Shown: piece after piece, positions 53,232 through 61,408 of the stretch
How positions within the stretch are numbered: position 1 is the first letter of the stretch
Layout: every line of letters starts with the position of its first letter
Assembly (NCBI GenBank): GCA_947623585.1
Contig: CANQHA010000001.1
Span: forward strand, 62,001 to 126,000
Reading direction: 5' to 3'
DNA from: an uncultured Clostridia bacterium
GTDB lineage: Bacteria; Bacillota; Clostridia; Oscillospirales; Ruminococcaceae
DNA length: 64,000 bases
The notes under the pieces: model-generated
What the model was told of the DNA's origin: nothing
What the model saw: the letters and a program-made list of their open reading frames with translations, nothing else
The model's database searches: none
Translations under genes and position numbers: made by a program

Positions 53232-54426
53232 TTTCATCACCGTTTATCCTTTTCAGTTCAGCGTCGGCGCTTCCGCCGCGCATGAAAATTTTAACATTGT
53301 CTCCCTCATTAAGCCACGAAATGTCGGGCGCTAATTTTCCGTTCTTGTAAACGAGCGCGTAGCCCCGCGACAGAACGCTTTTCGGGTCGAGGCTGAAAAG
53401 CGTGCTTTTTAACCCCGAAAGCTCGGCGCTTAAAACCTTTAAGCGGTGCCGCGCAAGGTCTTCGATGTTTCGCTTTATCGCTTGGATATCGCGCTTTCGC
53501 GAATTCAGCTTCTCCTCGACCGAAAAGGCAGAAAGCGCAAATTCGTATCTTTTGAGAAGCTCGCGGCAGGAAAGCAGCTTTTTCTCGGCGCCGCGCCTTA
53601 TATCTTCGCCAAAAACCTTAATCTCGGCTTTCATGTCGTTAATGTCGGGCGTCGCCAAAACCGCCGCCGCGGTGGGCGTGGGCGCTCTGAGATCGGCGGC
53701 AAGGTCGCAAAGCGTGAGGTCTATCTCATGCCCGACAGCCGATATGACCGGCGTTTTGCAGTTATAGACCGCCATGACCACCGCCTCGGTGTTGAACGCC
53801 GAGAGATCCTCGGCCGAGCCGCCGCCGCGCGTTAAGATTATGACGTCTGCGCCGGCGGAATCTGCTCGCAAAAGCGCGGAAGCTATGCCGGAGGGGGCTT
53901 CTAAACCCTGAACGGCGGTGGGAAAAACCTCGATAGAAACGAGCGGATATCTCTTTGAAACGACGCTTTTAACGTCCTGAACCGCCGCCCCGCCCGCAGA
54001 GGTCACGACGGCGATCTTTTCGGGATATCGCGGGATAGGTCTTTTCGGAGCGTCGAAAGCCCCGAGCGCTTTGAGCTTTTCTTTCAGCTTCTGCAAGGCG
54101 TTGAACGCCGCTCCGACGCCGTCGGGAATGAGCTGCGAAACGACTATCTGATAAATGCCGTCGCGCTCATATATTTCGATGTTTCCGTAAGCCGTGACCG
54201 CCATGCCGTCCATCGGCAAAAAGCGCAGCTTTGCAGCGTTTGAGGCAAACATCACCGCCTTTATCGAGGCGAACTGATCGTGCAGGCTGAAATATATATG
54301 CCCGCTGCGGTTCTGAGAAAAATCGGCTATCTCGCCCTTTATCGCTATTCCGCGCAGCTTGACGTCGTTTTTCAGCTTCAGGGAAATATAGGTGTTTATC
54401 TGTGAAACGCTGAGAATGGAACTCAC
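53221..54426 (-). CDS. xseA: exodeoxyribonuclease VII large subunit
   Basis: 401 residues: an N-terminal OB fold (INTYISLKLKNDVKLRGIAIKGEI), the catalytic domain with IAVVTSAGGAAVQDV and ILTRGGGSAEDLSAFN, plus a coiled-coil C-terminus. GTG 54426 is chosen because its GTGA overlaps the stop of the upstream gene; the open frame upstream is antisense-free but lies inside that gene. With XseB it degrades single-stranded DNA. Confidence 0.94.
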   Translation of the reverse strand: MSSILSVSQINTYISLKLKNDVKLRGIAIKGEIADFSQNRSGHIYFSLHDQFASIKAVMFASNAAKLRFLPMDGMAVTAYGNIEIYERDGIYQIVVSQLIPDGVGAAFNALQKLKEKLKALGAFDAPKRPIPRYPEKIAVVTSAGGAAVQDVKSVVSKRYPLVSIEVFPTAVQGLEAPSGIASALLRADSAGADVIILTRGGGSAEDLSAFNTEAVVMAVYNCKTPVISAVGHEIDLTLCDLAADLRAPTPTAAAVLATPDINDMKAEIKVFGEDIRRGAEKKLLSCRELLKRYEFALSAFSVEEKLNSRKRDIQAIKRNIEDLARHRLKVLSAELSGLKSTLFSLDPKSVLSRGYALVYKNGKLAPDISWLNEGDNVKIFMRGGSADAELKRINGDENEV

Positions 54427-55358
54427 TTTATAAAACCGTCCTTTATTGCGGCAAAAACCGCTGTGCCGCAGGCATTGTCGGCCGACAGCGCTGGCTCTGC
54501 AAATTCGGCGCAAAAGCGCTTTTGAAGCCCCTCGCGTATTATCTGGTCGGACATCACTCCGCCTGCAAAGACTATCGGAAGATCGCCGTGCTCAAAAAGC
54601 GCAAAACTCGCCATCTCCGTCAGCGCCGCCTCGATGTATTTTAAGCAGTAAAGCGCAACGTCGCAGGGGTCTTCTCCCCTTAAAAGCATTTTTTGACAGA
54701 GGTTTTCAAGCCCCGAAAGACAGCAGCTCCCCTCTCGCATCGTCGGCTTTATCGAAAATTCACGCGAGGATCTTTTTGCAAGCTGCTCAAGCTGAGGGCC
54801 GCAGGGAAAGCTCAGCCCGAGCATTAAACCTACCCGATCGACCGCCTGCCCGGCTTTTAAATCGAGCGAGGAGGATATTTCGCGGCATTTTATGACGTCG
54901 CTCTCGTCGCTTTCGACCAAAAGACAGTCGGTGGTGCCGCCGCTGACGTGAAAGGCTATGAACGGCTTTTTTTCAAGGACGAGATCGAGCCTTTTGCAGG
55001 AATAAAGCGCCGCGAGTATGTGGCCGACCTGATGAGAGGTTCTGTAAAGCGGAACGCCCATGGCGGAAGCTATTGCCGAAGCGGAAGCCTCGCCCGCCAA
55101 AAAACAGGGCATATACGAGCCCTCGACATTTCTCGGGCGGGTCGATACGCCGACGGCCTTTAGGTCGGAAGCCGGCAGAAGCTCGTCCAAAAGTTCAGGA
55201 AGCGCCAAGGTGTGATGAAACAGGGCTTCGGACTGCCTCAGACCCTTTTCGCCCTCTTTCACCGGCAGCAGCTTTTTTCGCTGAATAAGCCGCTCGCCGT
55301 CAAAAACCGCCGCCGAGGTGGTATAGTTCGATGTGTCGATCCCCAGAAAGCTGCTCAT
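54423..55358 (-). CDS. second TsaD/Kae1-like protein (peptidase M22 type)
   Basis: 311 residues, ASKHA fold: GIDTSNYTTSAAVFDG at the start, metal ligands HQVGH (His109, His113), FHVSGGTTDCLLV and a late SADNACG aspartate, so all metal-binding positions of TsaD are kept. It is shorter than true TsaD (~340) and diverged, and lies between nusB and xseA, where Bacillus has folD. True TsaD makes the t6A modification of tRNA; this paralogue's role is unknown. ATG overlaps the nusB stop by 4 bp. Confidence 0.75.
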   Translation of the reverse strand: MSSFLGIDTSNYTTSAAVFDGERLIQRKKLLPVKEGEKGLRQSEALFHHTLALPELLDELLPASDLKAVGVSTRPRNVEGSYMPCFLAGEASASAIASAMGVPLYRTSHQVGHILAALYSCKRLDLVLEKKPFIAFHVSGGTTDCLLVESDESDVIKCREISSSLDLKAGQAVDRVGLMLGLSFPCGPQLEQLAKRSSREFSIKPTMREGSCCLSGLENLCQKMLLRGEDPCDVALYCLKYIEAALTEMASFALFEHGDLPIVFAGGVMSDQIIREGLQKRFCAEFAEPALSADNACGTAVFAAIKDGFIK

Positions 55359-55765
55359 TTTGATTCAAGACTTCTTGTATAGGCGCCAAGGAAGCCGTTG
55401 ACGAATCTGACGTCGGGCTCAAGACCGTATGCCCTTGCAAGCCCGACGGCTTCGTTGACGACGGCGTTGCGCGGCACTACCCCGCCCCGGTAAAGAATCT
55501 CGAAAACCGCAAGCCTTAATATGCAAAGGTTGACCTTCGGTATTCTTTCGAGCGAGCGCTTTGCGCTGAATTCGGATATTACGGCGTCAAGCTCGGGCAG
55601 CTTGTCCAAAACCTCGTTCACAGTCTTTTCGATCTCGCCGTCAAGGCGAACGTCGCCGTTTTCGTTGTGGACCGATATCAGCTCGCCGAGCGGCTCGTCG
55701 TTAAACATTTTTTCGTATAATAACAGAAATTCCGCCTCGCGGATCTCATGTCTTGTAAGGCTCAT
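55355..55765 (-). CDS. nusB: transcription antitermination factor NusB
   Basis: 136 residues, all-helical: MSLTRHEIREAEFLLLYEKM, IPKVNLCILRLAVFEILYRGGVVPRNAVVNEAVGLARAYG, VRFVNGFLGAY. It binds boxA RNA with S10 for rRNA antitermination. ATG 55765 is preceded by GGAG with 6-base spacing. It follows the asp23 gene, as in Bacillus (yqhY-nusB). Confidence 0.95.
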   Translation of the reverse strand: MSLTRHEIREAEFLLLYEKMFNDEPLGELISVHNENGDVRLDGEIEKTVNEVLDKLPELDAVISEFSAKRSLERIPKVNLCILRLAVFEILYRGGVVPRNAVVNEAVGLARAYGLEPDVRFVNGFLGAYTRSLESK

Positions 55766-55839
55766 TTTCTTCTCCGATTTATAAATTTTTGTATGTATGC
55801 GGCTTTGACCAAGCGGCTTTTTCACCGCTTGGTCTTTAA

Positions 55840-56208
55840 TTATTCCGAAACTTCCGCCTCGGGGATAAAACTTACGTCGGTCACCGAAACGTCGACCCGC
55901 GAGACCGTTACGCCGGTCATAGACTGTACCGCGGCTTTGACCTTTTCCTGTATCTGCTCGCAGACCGAGACGATGTTATATCCGCTTGCGGCGACTATCG
56001 ACAGCTTGATCATGCAGACCCCGTCGAGCATGGTGACCTTTATGTCGCTCGGGTCGGCGCTGCTCTGCAAAAGACTTTTTATGCTGAGCGGCTTGGTCGC
56101 TATTTTTTTCACGCCGTCGATCTCGGATGCCGCGTTCTTGACTATCGTGACGATAACGCTCTCCGATACCCGAAGCGTTCCTTTCTTTGTTTCCTGTGCC
56201 TTTTCCAT
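55840..56208 (-). CDS. Asp23/Gls24 (YqhY-type) envelope-stress family protein
   Basis: 122 residues, Asp23 domain (GTLRVSESVIVTIVKNAASEIDGV, VKAAVQSMTGVTVSRVDVSVTDVSF). YqhY of Bacillus, at the same position before nusB, affects lipid synthesis control; the neighbouring accBC genes of Bacillus are missing here. AAAAAGGAGG lies before ATG 56208. It is first gene of the long series that runs to manA. Confidence 0.9.
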   Translation of the reverse strand: MEKAQETKKGTLRVSESVIVTIVKNAASEIDGVKKIATKPLSIKSLLQSSADPSDIKVTMLDGVCMIKLSIVAASGYNIVSVCEQIQEKVKAAVQSMTGVTVSRVDVSVTDVSFIPEAEVSE

Positions 56209-56278
56209 TGGCTTTGAATGCCTCCTTTTTTAAACGTCCGTCAGCGGGCGAATGCCCTTATGCAAATCAACGGTTATT

Positions 56279-56319
56279 TATACACTGTATAGTATAGCAT
56301 TTATTTTCAGAGAAAACAA
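56279..56319 (-). promoter_or_regulatory. sigma-A promoter of the asp23-nusB operon with overlapping palindrome
   Basis: Read on the minus strand, TTGTTT (56314-56319) and TATACT (56291-56296) have a 17-bp spacer. TATACA-C-TGTATA (56279-56291) is a perfect 6-bp inverted repeat that touches the -10 box and covers the expected start site, a position suited to a repressor. Confidence 0.6.
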
Positions 56320-56883
56320 CTACTTTACCTCAAAAATTCTAATATTTTCATTCGCAACGTCAACTTCGGAGAGTAAAATGTCCTTTATCTCGGCTGCCTG
56401 AGCGGCGCTGAGCCCGTCGGACTTGACGACGATGCTCGCATTCGTGCCGTCAAGATATACTACGCAGTCCTCATATCCCGAGGCGATGATGAGATTTTCA
56501 ACCGTGGTCTCGCTCTCAATTAGCGAGGAAAGAGTTACGGCGTTGAGGGTGTAAGCTGCCATTTCCTCGTCGGTGATGTCCTGTCCCTCGAGAACCATTT
56601 TCAGCGTTTCAACGGCCTCGTCGCGGGAGGATAGCTTGTCGAGCCTTGCCTGGGCGAAATAATCGTCGCTTGAATAGCTTTCAAGCTCGGTGCCGTTCAC
56701 ATATTGCACCTCGCCGTATGTATCCGAAAGATCGACGCCGTCCATCACCTCGGTGGTGGGTATCTTTGTTTTGGAGAGGCGGTAGTTCGCATAGACCGTT
56801 ATCCCCAAAAGCAAGGTAAGACAAGCCAAAATGATGTGCTTTTTGTTGACTTTGAAGCTGAAGCTCCGGTTTATTCTTTTCAT
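56320..56883 (-). CDS. spoIIIAH: stage III sporulation protein AH (SpoIIIAH)
   Basis: 187 residues: a short N-terminus, one transmembrane helix (about 14-31), a linker, and a C-terminal YscJ-like ring-building domain (ETTVENLIIASGYEDCVVYLD...SVVV-type strand). It pairs across the intermembrane space with SpoIIQ in the forespore. It is last of the spoIIIA operon; AGGAGG-like site before ATG 56883. Confidence 0.88.
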   Translation of the reverse strand: MKRINRSFSFKVNKKHIILACLTLLLGITVYANYRLSKTKIPTTEVMDGVDLSDTYGEVQYVNGTELESYSSDDYFAQARLDKLSSRDEAVETLKMVLEGQDITDEEMAAYTLNAVTLSSLIESETTVENLIIASGYEDCVVYLDGTNASIVVKSDGLSAAQAAEIKDILLSEVDVANENIRIFEVK

Positions 56884-56902
56884 GATATTCCTCCTGATTC
56901 TG

Positions 56903-57418
56903 TTACTTTGAATTTGTAACGTATACTTTGCTTGCGGGTATATCCAACACGGCCGAGACCGCGTTTACCACCTTTTCTTTTACAGAGGGTTTTGCTCCGC
57001 CCCCGCAGACGACGAGAACTCCCTTTATCTCAGGATATCTGACTGACTGCAAAAGCGCCTCCTTTGAGCCCAAAACAACCGTTTCGCTCTGATATTTTTC
57101 CTCCGAGCCAGATTTGTCGGAGACATAGACCTTTTCCTCGGTCCCCTCGACGGTCACCATGACAGAGACGTTCGAGACCCCCTGAATCTCCGAAATTATT
57201 TCGCAGAGGCGCTTTTCAAGCTGCTCCTCGAAATTTTCGGAAAAAACCGCCGCTTGGGGCGCAGGAGTTAAAACCGCCTCGGTCTGCTCCTTATCCCCGC
57301 TCGGCCTCATCGCAAAAAGCATAAGCGTTAAGACCGCCGCAGCCGCGATGTATATTGCCGGTTTCGGAGAACGCCGGAGCTTTTTTGTGACGCTTTCCGC
57401 GATTTGAGCAATTCCCAT
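56903..57418 (-). CDS. spoIIIAG: stage III sporulation protein AG
   Basis: 171 residues: a transmembrane helix (about 20-38) and a ring-building domain with CEIISEIQGVSNVSVMVTVEG and VLVVCGGGAKPSVKEKVVNAVSAVLDI. SpoIIIAG forms a large ring of the mother-cell to forespore channel. It overlaps nothing but follows spoIIIAF without a gap. Confidence 0.92.
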   Translation of the reverse strand: MGIAQIAESVTKKLRRSPKPAIYIAAAAVLTLMLFAMRPSGDKEQTEAVLTPAPQAAVFSENFEEQLEKRLCEIISEIQGVSNVSVMVTVEGTEEKVYVSDKSGSEEKYQSETVVLGSKEALLQSVRYPEIKGVLVVCGGGAKPSVKEKVVNAVSAVLDIPASKVYVTNSK

Positions 57419-57886
57419 TTATTCTTCCCCGTAACTGATTTTTACTTCAATGTCGCCTATCTTTTCCTTTATAAGCGCTGTGGCGCGTGCCTCGGTCTCG
57501 GCGTTTTTATCGGCGAGCTCAAGACTTGCCCCAGTAATAAATATGCGCCTCTGTCCGTCAATAGTAGTCCCGACGGATACTTTTTTGCACTCTATCCCCG
57601 CCTCCTCAAGAAAGAACGATATATAGCCCCCGACGCGATCTTCAAGCTCGGCCTGAACGAGGCGGTCGTGCTCTAAGGTCTCATAGCTTAAAGCGATATT
57701 CTCAAAGCCCTCGGGCATGAAGGTAAGCTCGCCGTGAGAAAGCGCCGCGCATATCGCAGCCGCGGAAACTATCGCGACGACGGTTTTCATCTCGCGGCGA
57801 AGACGGTCGGGCGAAAGCATCAAAATTATCACCGAGACGACGGATATAAGACAAACGGTGAGAGTAAGATCGGTTATAAGTTTCAC
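57419..57886 (-). CDS. spoIIIAF: stage III sporulation protein AF
   Basis: 155 residues: two transmembrane helices in the first 55 residues and a soluble ring-like domain. GTG 57886 is chosen because it overlaps the spoIIIAE stop (GTGA) and the protein then begins VKLITDLTLTVCLISVV, as in the family. Longer upstream starts lie inside spoIIIAE. Confidence 0.88.
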   Translation of the reverse strand: MKLITDLTLTVCLISVVSVIILMLSPDRLRREMKTVVAIVSAAAICAALSHGELTFMPEGFENIALSYETLEHDRLVQAELEDRVGGYISFFLEEAGIECKKVSVGTTIDGQRRIFITGASLELADKNAETEARATALIKEKIGDIEVKISYGEE

Positions 57887-58983
57887 AGCAAAAGCTCGCC
57901 TCCGAGAATAACAAGCATTCCGGTAGATACCGTGAGCATGAGCATATATACGAGCAAAAGCGTGACCGCGAAGCCGAAAACGTCGCACAGGCCGCTCATT
58001 AACGCCGCAAGCCTGTCCGCCCCGCAAAGCCGGCATATCCACGCGCTTGCAGAAAACGCCGCCTTATATACCGCCGCGGTGATTATCGGCGCGAGCATAT
58101 AGACGAAGAGGACGATCATCCCGAACGTTCCGACGGCGGTTCTTATTGCGCTGAGGCTTAAACTGACGGCTTTATAGGATTCGGAGAGAGAATAGCCTAT
58201 CACCGGCACAAAGCTCGAAACGGCGTATTTACCCGCCCTGACCGCAAGGCTCTCGGCGCTTCTTCCGACTATGCTCTGAAGACCTATCACCCCTAAAAAA
58301 AGCGTCATTATGAAGCCGACGGCGATAGTCAGGAAATTTCTCATAGCGGAGGTCAAATTCACGATGCCGGGGTCTATCGCCTGAGCCGCAGACATAACGA
58401 GCATACAGGCAAGAAGCGGCTTTAAGACCGAGCTTGCGACAAGAGAAGCGGCCTCGCAGAAATAAAGCGTCAGGGCGTTGTAAGAAGCCGCCGCGGCTGC
58501 GTTGCCAGATGCCGCCGCGACCGCCGCGAACGCGGGGATATAGCCGTTCATGAAAAGCTGCGCGCCTTTCATGGCGTTTGCGGCAAGATCGTAGGCTTCT
58601 ATCGCGGTAGGGCTTAAAGCCAGAAAGCATATCATCACGAAAAGCTCGGAATAAAGCCCGGCCCTGAACGAAAGCCCCTCGGCGATCATGCAAAGCGCCG
58701 AAAACACAGCCGCCGCAAGAATTATCTTTATCGGCTTTTTGAGCGATTGCCCGATAAGGCGGAAAACATAGCTAAGTATGCCGTCGGGTTTGAGATTCGC
58801 TACGCTCTCGGGGTCGTCGGGGTCAATGCCGAGTTCGGAAAGACGGTCGCCTATCTCAGAGCTTTCGGTCTTTGTGATGCCGGAATATATCTCGTCTTTG
58901 AAATCGGAAACGTCTGCGTTGAGCGCCGTGCTCAGAAAAAACGACGCCGAAAGAAAAACCAAAACGGTCAGAATTTTTTTCAT
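57883..58983 (-). CDS. spoIIIAE: stage III sporulation protein AE
   Basis: 366 residues: an N-terminal signal peptide (MKKILTVLVFLSASFFLSTALNAD), then about eight hydrophobic segments including AAASGNAAAAASYNALTLYFCEA. It is the multi-spanning component of the channel. It lies next to spoIIIAD without a gap. Confidence 0.93.
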   Translation of the reverse strand: MKKILTVLVFLSASFFLSTALNADVSDFKDEIYSGITKTESSEIGDRLSELGIDPDDPESVANLKPDGILSYVFRLIGQSLKKPIKIILAAAVFSALCMIAEGLSFRAGLYSELFVMICFLALSPTAIEAYDLAANAMKGAQLFMNGYIPAFAAVAAASGNAAAAASYNALTLYFCEAASLVASSVLKPLLACMLVMSAAQAIDPGIVNLTSAMRNFLTIAVGFIMTLFLGVIGLQSIVGRSAESLAVRAGKYAVSSFVPVIGYSLSESYKAVSLSLSAIRTAVGTFGMIVLFVYMLAPIITAAVYKAAFSASAWICRLCGADRLAALMSGLCDVFGFAVTLLLVYMLMLTVSTGMLVILGGELLL

Positions 58984-59373
58984 TTATCTCTCCAGAATGT
59001 TTTTGACGACTTCGATGAACTCTCTGAGGACAGGCAGACAAAGAAGCGATATCGCTATCCTGCCCGAGATGTCTAAAGCGCTCGCAAGGGCGGTTTCGCC
59101 GCAGTCTCGGCAGGAGGACGAGCAAAGCTCGACGATGTAACAGATTCCGAGGGCTTTAAACGCAAGCGAGAGGTATCCGCTCGCAACGCCCGCGCTGTCG
59201 GCGGTTTCGGCAAGCCCGGATATTACGCCGGAAATGCCGTTTACGGCCGAGAACGCCGCGAAGATGACCGCGGATATAGAAAGGATTGCCGCAAGGTCTC
59301 GATTGGTCGGCTGAATAACCTTTGCAAGCACCGCCGCGATAAGGCATACGGCGCAGATCCTCAGAATTTCCAT
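58984..59373 (-). CDS. spoIIIAD: stage III sporulation protein AD
   Basis: 129 residues, three to four hydrophobic helices, with VIQPTNRDLAAILSISAVI and FKALGICYIVELCSSSCRDCGETALAS, typical of SpoIIIAD. Probably part of the membrane export-like core with SpoIIIAC and AE. Confidence 0.93.
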   Translation of the reverse strand: MEILRICAVCLIAAVLAKVIQPTNRDLAAILSISAVIFAAFSAVNGISGVISGLAETADSAGVASGYLSLAFKALGICYIVELCSSSCRDCGETALASALDISGRIAISLLCLPVLREFIEVVKNILER

Positions 59374-59374
59374 C

Positions 59375-59569
59375 TCAGAACCCGAAAGCGCTGCGAACGG
59401 TATCGAAAAGCTCGGAGATCTCGTTTACGAGCATGAGCATGACTATCACAAGCCCTGCTATCGTTATCATAAGCGCTTGCTCGTCGCGCTCGGCCCGCTT
59501 TAAAAGCTGGCTCAGGACCGCGACGATTATCCCGAGACCCGCAATCTGAAACACCAGTGTTACGTCCAT
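59375..59569 (-). CDS. spoIIIAC: stage III sporulation protein AC
   Basis: 64 residues, two transmembrane helices: MDVTLVFQIAGLGIIVAVLS and a second after RAERDEQALMITIAGLV, a SpoIIIAC signature. ATG 59569 has GAGGTGG just upstream; longer starts lie inside spoIIIAB. Confidence 0.93.
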   Translation of the reverse strand: MDVTLVFQIAGLGIIVAVLSQLLKRAERDEQALMITIAGLVIVMLMLVNEISELFDTVRSAFGF

Positions 59570-59576
59570 ATCCACC

Positions 59577-60062
59577 TCAAACGATAATGATAGATACCGC
59601 GAGCCCCGATAAAATTCCGAGGGTCTCGTACAGCTTCTTTTTTGATTCCGCGCTCTCGGACAGCTTTTTAGCCCTCGCGACAAGGCTTTCGCGGATCGAC
59701 CTTAAACGCTCGGTCTGGCTTTCACAGCCGAAGCTGCCGAGAACTTCTCCGACCGAGAAAAAATATTTTTTGGCTTCTTTATCCGCAAATAGCCCCTCGC
59801 AGGCGGCTTTCCAGCGGCTCGGAAAATCGCCGTCGGTTATTTTTGAAAACTCGGCGCAATCCAAACGCTCGCAGCCTTTAAACGCCTCGGAGCATATCTC
59901 ATAGACGTTTCGCGAATCGAATTCGAGCATGGCGACGATTCGGGAGACGATATCCGAAAGCTCGTATACCTTTTCTGCCTCGGAAGCCTTTTGGCGGTAG
60001 AATTCGTTACCCGCCGAGAAGGTGCAAAAGCAGAGAAGCCCGCACAGCAAAAGCCTAATCAA
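59577..60062 (-). CDS. spoIIIAB: stage III sporulation protein AB
   Basis: 161 residues with an N-terminal hydrophobic helix, a helical lumenal domain (VSRIVAMLEFDSRNVYEICSEAF, FFSVGEVLGSFGCESQTERL) and a C-terminal transmembrane helix (LGILSGLAVSIIIV). It resembles type II secretion GspF cytoplasmic domains. It overlaps spoIIIAA by 8 bp. Confidence 0.92.
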   Translation of the reverse strand: MIRLLLCGLLCFCTFSAGNEFYRQKASEAEKVYELSDIVSRIVAMLEFDSRNVYEICSEAFKGCERLDCAEFSKITDGDFPSRWKAACEGLFADKEAKKYFFSVGEVLGSFGCESQTERLRSIRESLVARAKKLSESAESKKKLYETLGILSGLAVSIIIV

Positions 60063-60921
60063 TTTTTCTCACCCGCTGATTTTTTGCGCTGTTAAGCTCG
60101 ACCGCCCATGAGAACGCGCCGGCCTCGAAAAGCCTTCGCACCGCTGGCTTTTTCAGCGCTTCCTCAAGGCTTTGAGCGTGAGCGGCGGTTATTAACCTTA
60201 CGCCGGAGTGAAGCGCGTATTCAAGCGCTTTTCCGTCCCCGTCGGTGCCTATCTCGTCGGCGATTATCGCTCGCGGAGACATTGACCTGACGGCGTTTTG
60301 AACCCCGACCGGCTTTGGGTATCCGACGAAAATATCGGTCAGCTTTCCGACGTCGTTTTTCGGCGTTCCGCGATAAGAAGCGGCTATCTCGTTGAGCTCG
60401 TCTATCAGGGAAATTTTGTAAACGTCTCCGAGCTGACGTGAAATATCTCGAAGCACCGTTGTTTTTCCGCTCGCGGGGGCGCCGATGATTATCGCTCCGC
60501 AAAGACCGTTTGAAAAGCAGCGCGAAATTATTTCGTCGGCGCAGCCTTTAATCTCTCGGGCTATTCTTATGTTCACCGACGAGACGTATTTCAGCGCTTC
60601 GACTCTGCCCGAAGCGTCCAAAGCCGCGGTGCCGCAAATGCCGACGCGGTTTCCGCCGCGGGTGGTTATGCTTCCTCGGGAAAGCTCTTTTGAATAGCTG
60701 TGCATCGAATAGGAAAACGCGGTCTTAAAGGTTCGCTCGATATCCTCCCGAGCGACAAGCGCGCCGGAAATTATCTCGTCGCGCCCGCCTATCGACACCG
60801 AAAGCTCGCGCTCGGCCCGAAGCCTTATTTCGTCGATTTTAAAAAGCTGCGGCTGCTTTTCGAGCGCCGTTCTCAAGCCGTCGCTCAAAAGCTCCATAGC
60901 GTCGCTTATTCTGGTTTCCAT
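60055..60921 (-). CDS. spoIIIAA: stage III sporulation protein AA, ATPase
   Basis: 288 residues, R3H/GspE-like ATPase: GRDEIISGALVAREDIERTF, RGGNRVGICGTA, Walker A IIGAPASGKTTVLRD and Walker B-like AIIADEIGTDGDG, with ITAAHAQSLEEAL. It powers the channel from the mother-cell side. It is first of the AA-AH operon; TAGGAGGAAG lies before ATG 60921. Confidence 0.94.
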   Translation of the reverse strand: METRISDAMELLSDGLRTALEKQPQLFKIDEIRLRAERELSVSIGGRDEIISGALVAREDIERTFKTAFSYSMHSYSKELSRGSITTRGGNRVGICGTAALDASGRVEALKYVSSVNIRIAREIKGCADEIISRCFSNGLCGAIIIGAPASGKTTVLRDISRQLGDVYKISLIDELNEIAASYRGTPKNDVGKLTDIFVGYPKPVGVQNAVRSMSPRAIIADEIGTDGDGKALEYALHSGVRLITAAHAQSLEEALKKPAVRRLFEAGAFSWAVELNSAKNQRVRKID

Positions 60922-60948
60922 GACTTCCTCCTACTTGTCCCTTTTTAA

Positions 60949-60975
60949 ATTCTATGCCGCCCGAGGCGCTTTAAT
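60949..60975 (-). promoter_or_regulatory. possible sigma-E-type promoter of the spoIIIA operon
   Basis: Read on the minus strand, CATAGAAT (60949-60956) resembles the sigma-E -10 pattern CATACAnT, with ATTAAA (60970-60975) 13 bp upstream. The same CATAGAAT lies before ylbJ. Expected for a mother-cell operon; inference from pattern. Confidence 0.4.
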
Positions 60976-60976
60976 G

Positions 60977-61351
60977 TCAGAGTTTTGTTTTTTTGGTATT
61001 TATTCCCTTGACCCCTCCGACTGCTCCGAAAATTATACATAAAACGGCTTTTATCGCGGTCAGCTCTCCGAAGCCGAACGAGCCGCTCAAAACGCTGAGA
61101 AAAAGCGCCGTCAGAAAGACCGCTGCTCCGCACAAAAGACCCTGAATAAGCCCTTTCGAGCGGTAAAGCTGGGTCGAGCGATAGGCGGAGATATAGGCCG
61201 CGGCGGCAAGTATCAGCGCGGAGAGTATCAAGATGTATTTTTCGGGGATATCCAAAAAAAGAGAAATCAGCGCTTCGGCGGCGCAGATCAAAAGCGCTGC
61301 CGCGAGCGAGAACATCAGCCCCCTGAGTATGCTTTTTGCCATTTCGGACAT
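60977..61351 (-). CDS. TIGR04086-type membrane protein
   Basis: 124 residues, four hydrophobic helices, with LRGLMFSLAAALLICAAEALISLFL and GLLCGAAVFLTALFLSVLSGSFGFG. I recognise the TIGR04086 family, small membrane proteins usually found next to yajC in Clostridia; function unknown. Its only SD, GGGGGA, is the end of the yajC terminator hairpin 6 bases before ATG 61351. ATG 61342 is an alternative start without an SD. Confidence 0.75.
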   Translation of the reverse strand: MSEMAKSILRGLMFSLAAALLICAAEALISLFLDIPEKYILILSALILAAAAYISAYRSTQLYRSKGLIQGLLCGAAVFLTALFLSVLSGSFGFGELTAIKAVLCIIFGAVGGVKGINTKKTKL

Positions 61352-61392
61352 AAAAAATCCCCCGAATACCGTTTTTAAAACGATATTCGGGG
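61352..61392 (-). terminator. terminator after yajC that also holds the next gene's ribosome site
   Basis: Read on the minus strand, CCCCGAATA...TATTCGGGG (9 bp) is extended by a 6-bp inner stem with one mismatch, followed by ATTTTTT. The T-run ends at the ATG of the TIGR04086 gene, and the G-rich 3' arm is its Shine-Dalgarno sequence. Confidence 0.8.
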
Positions 61393-61408
61393 AAGCGCGG
61401 TTTTAGAA

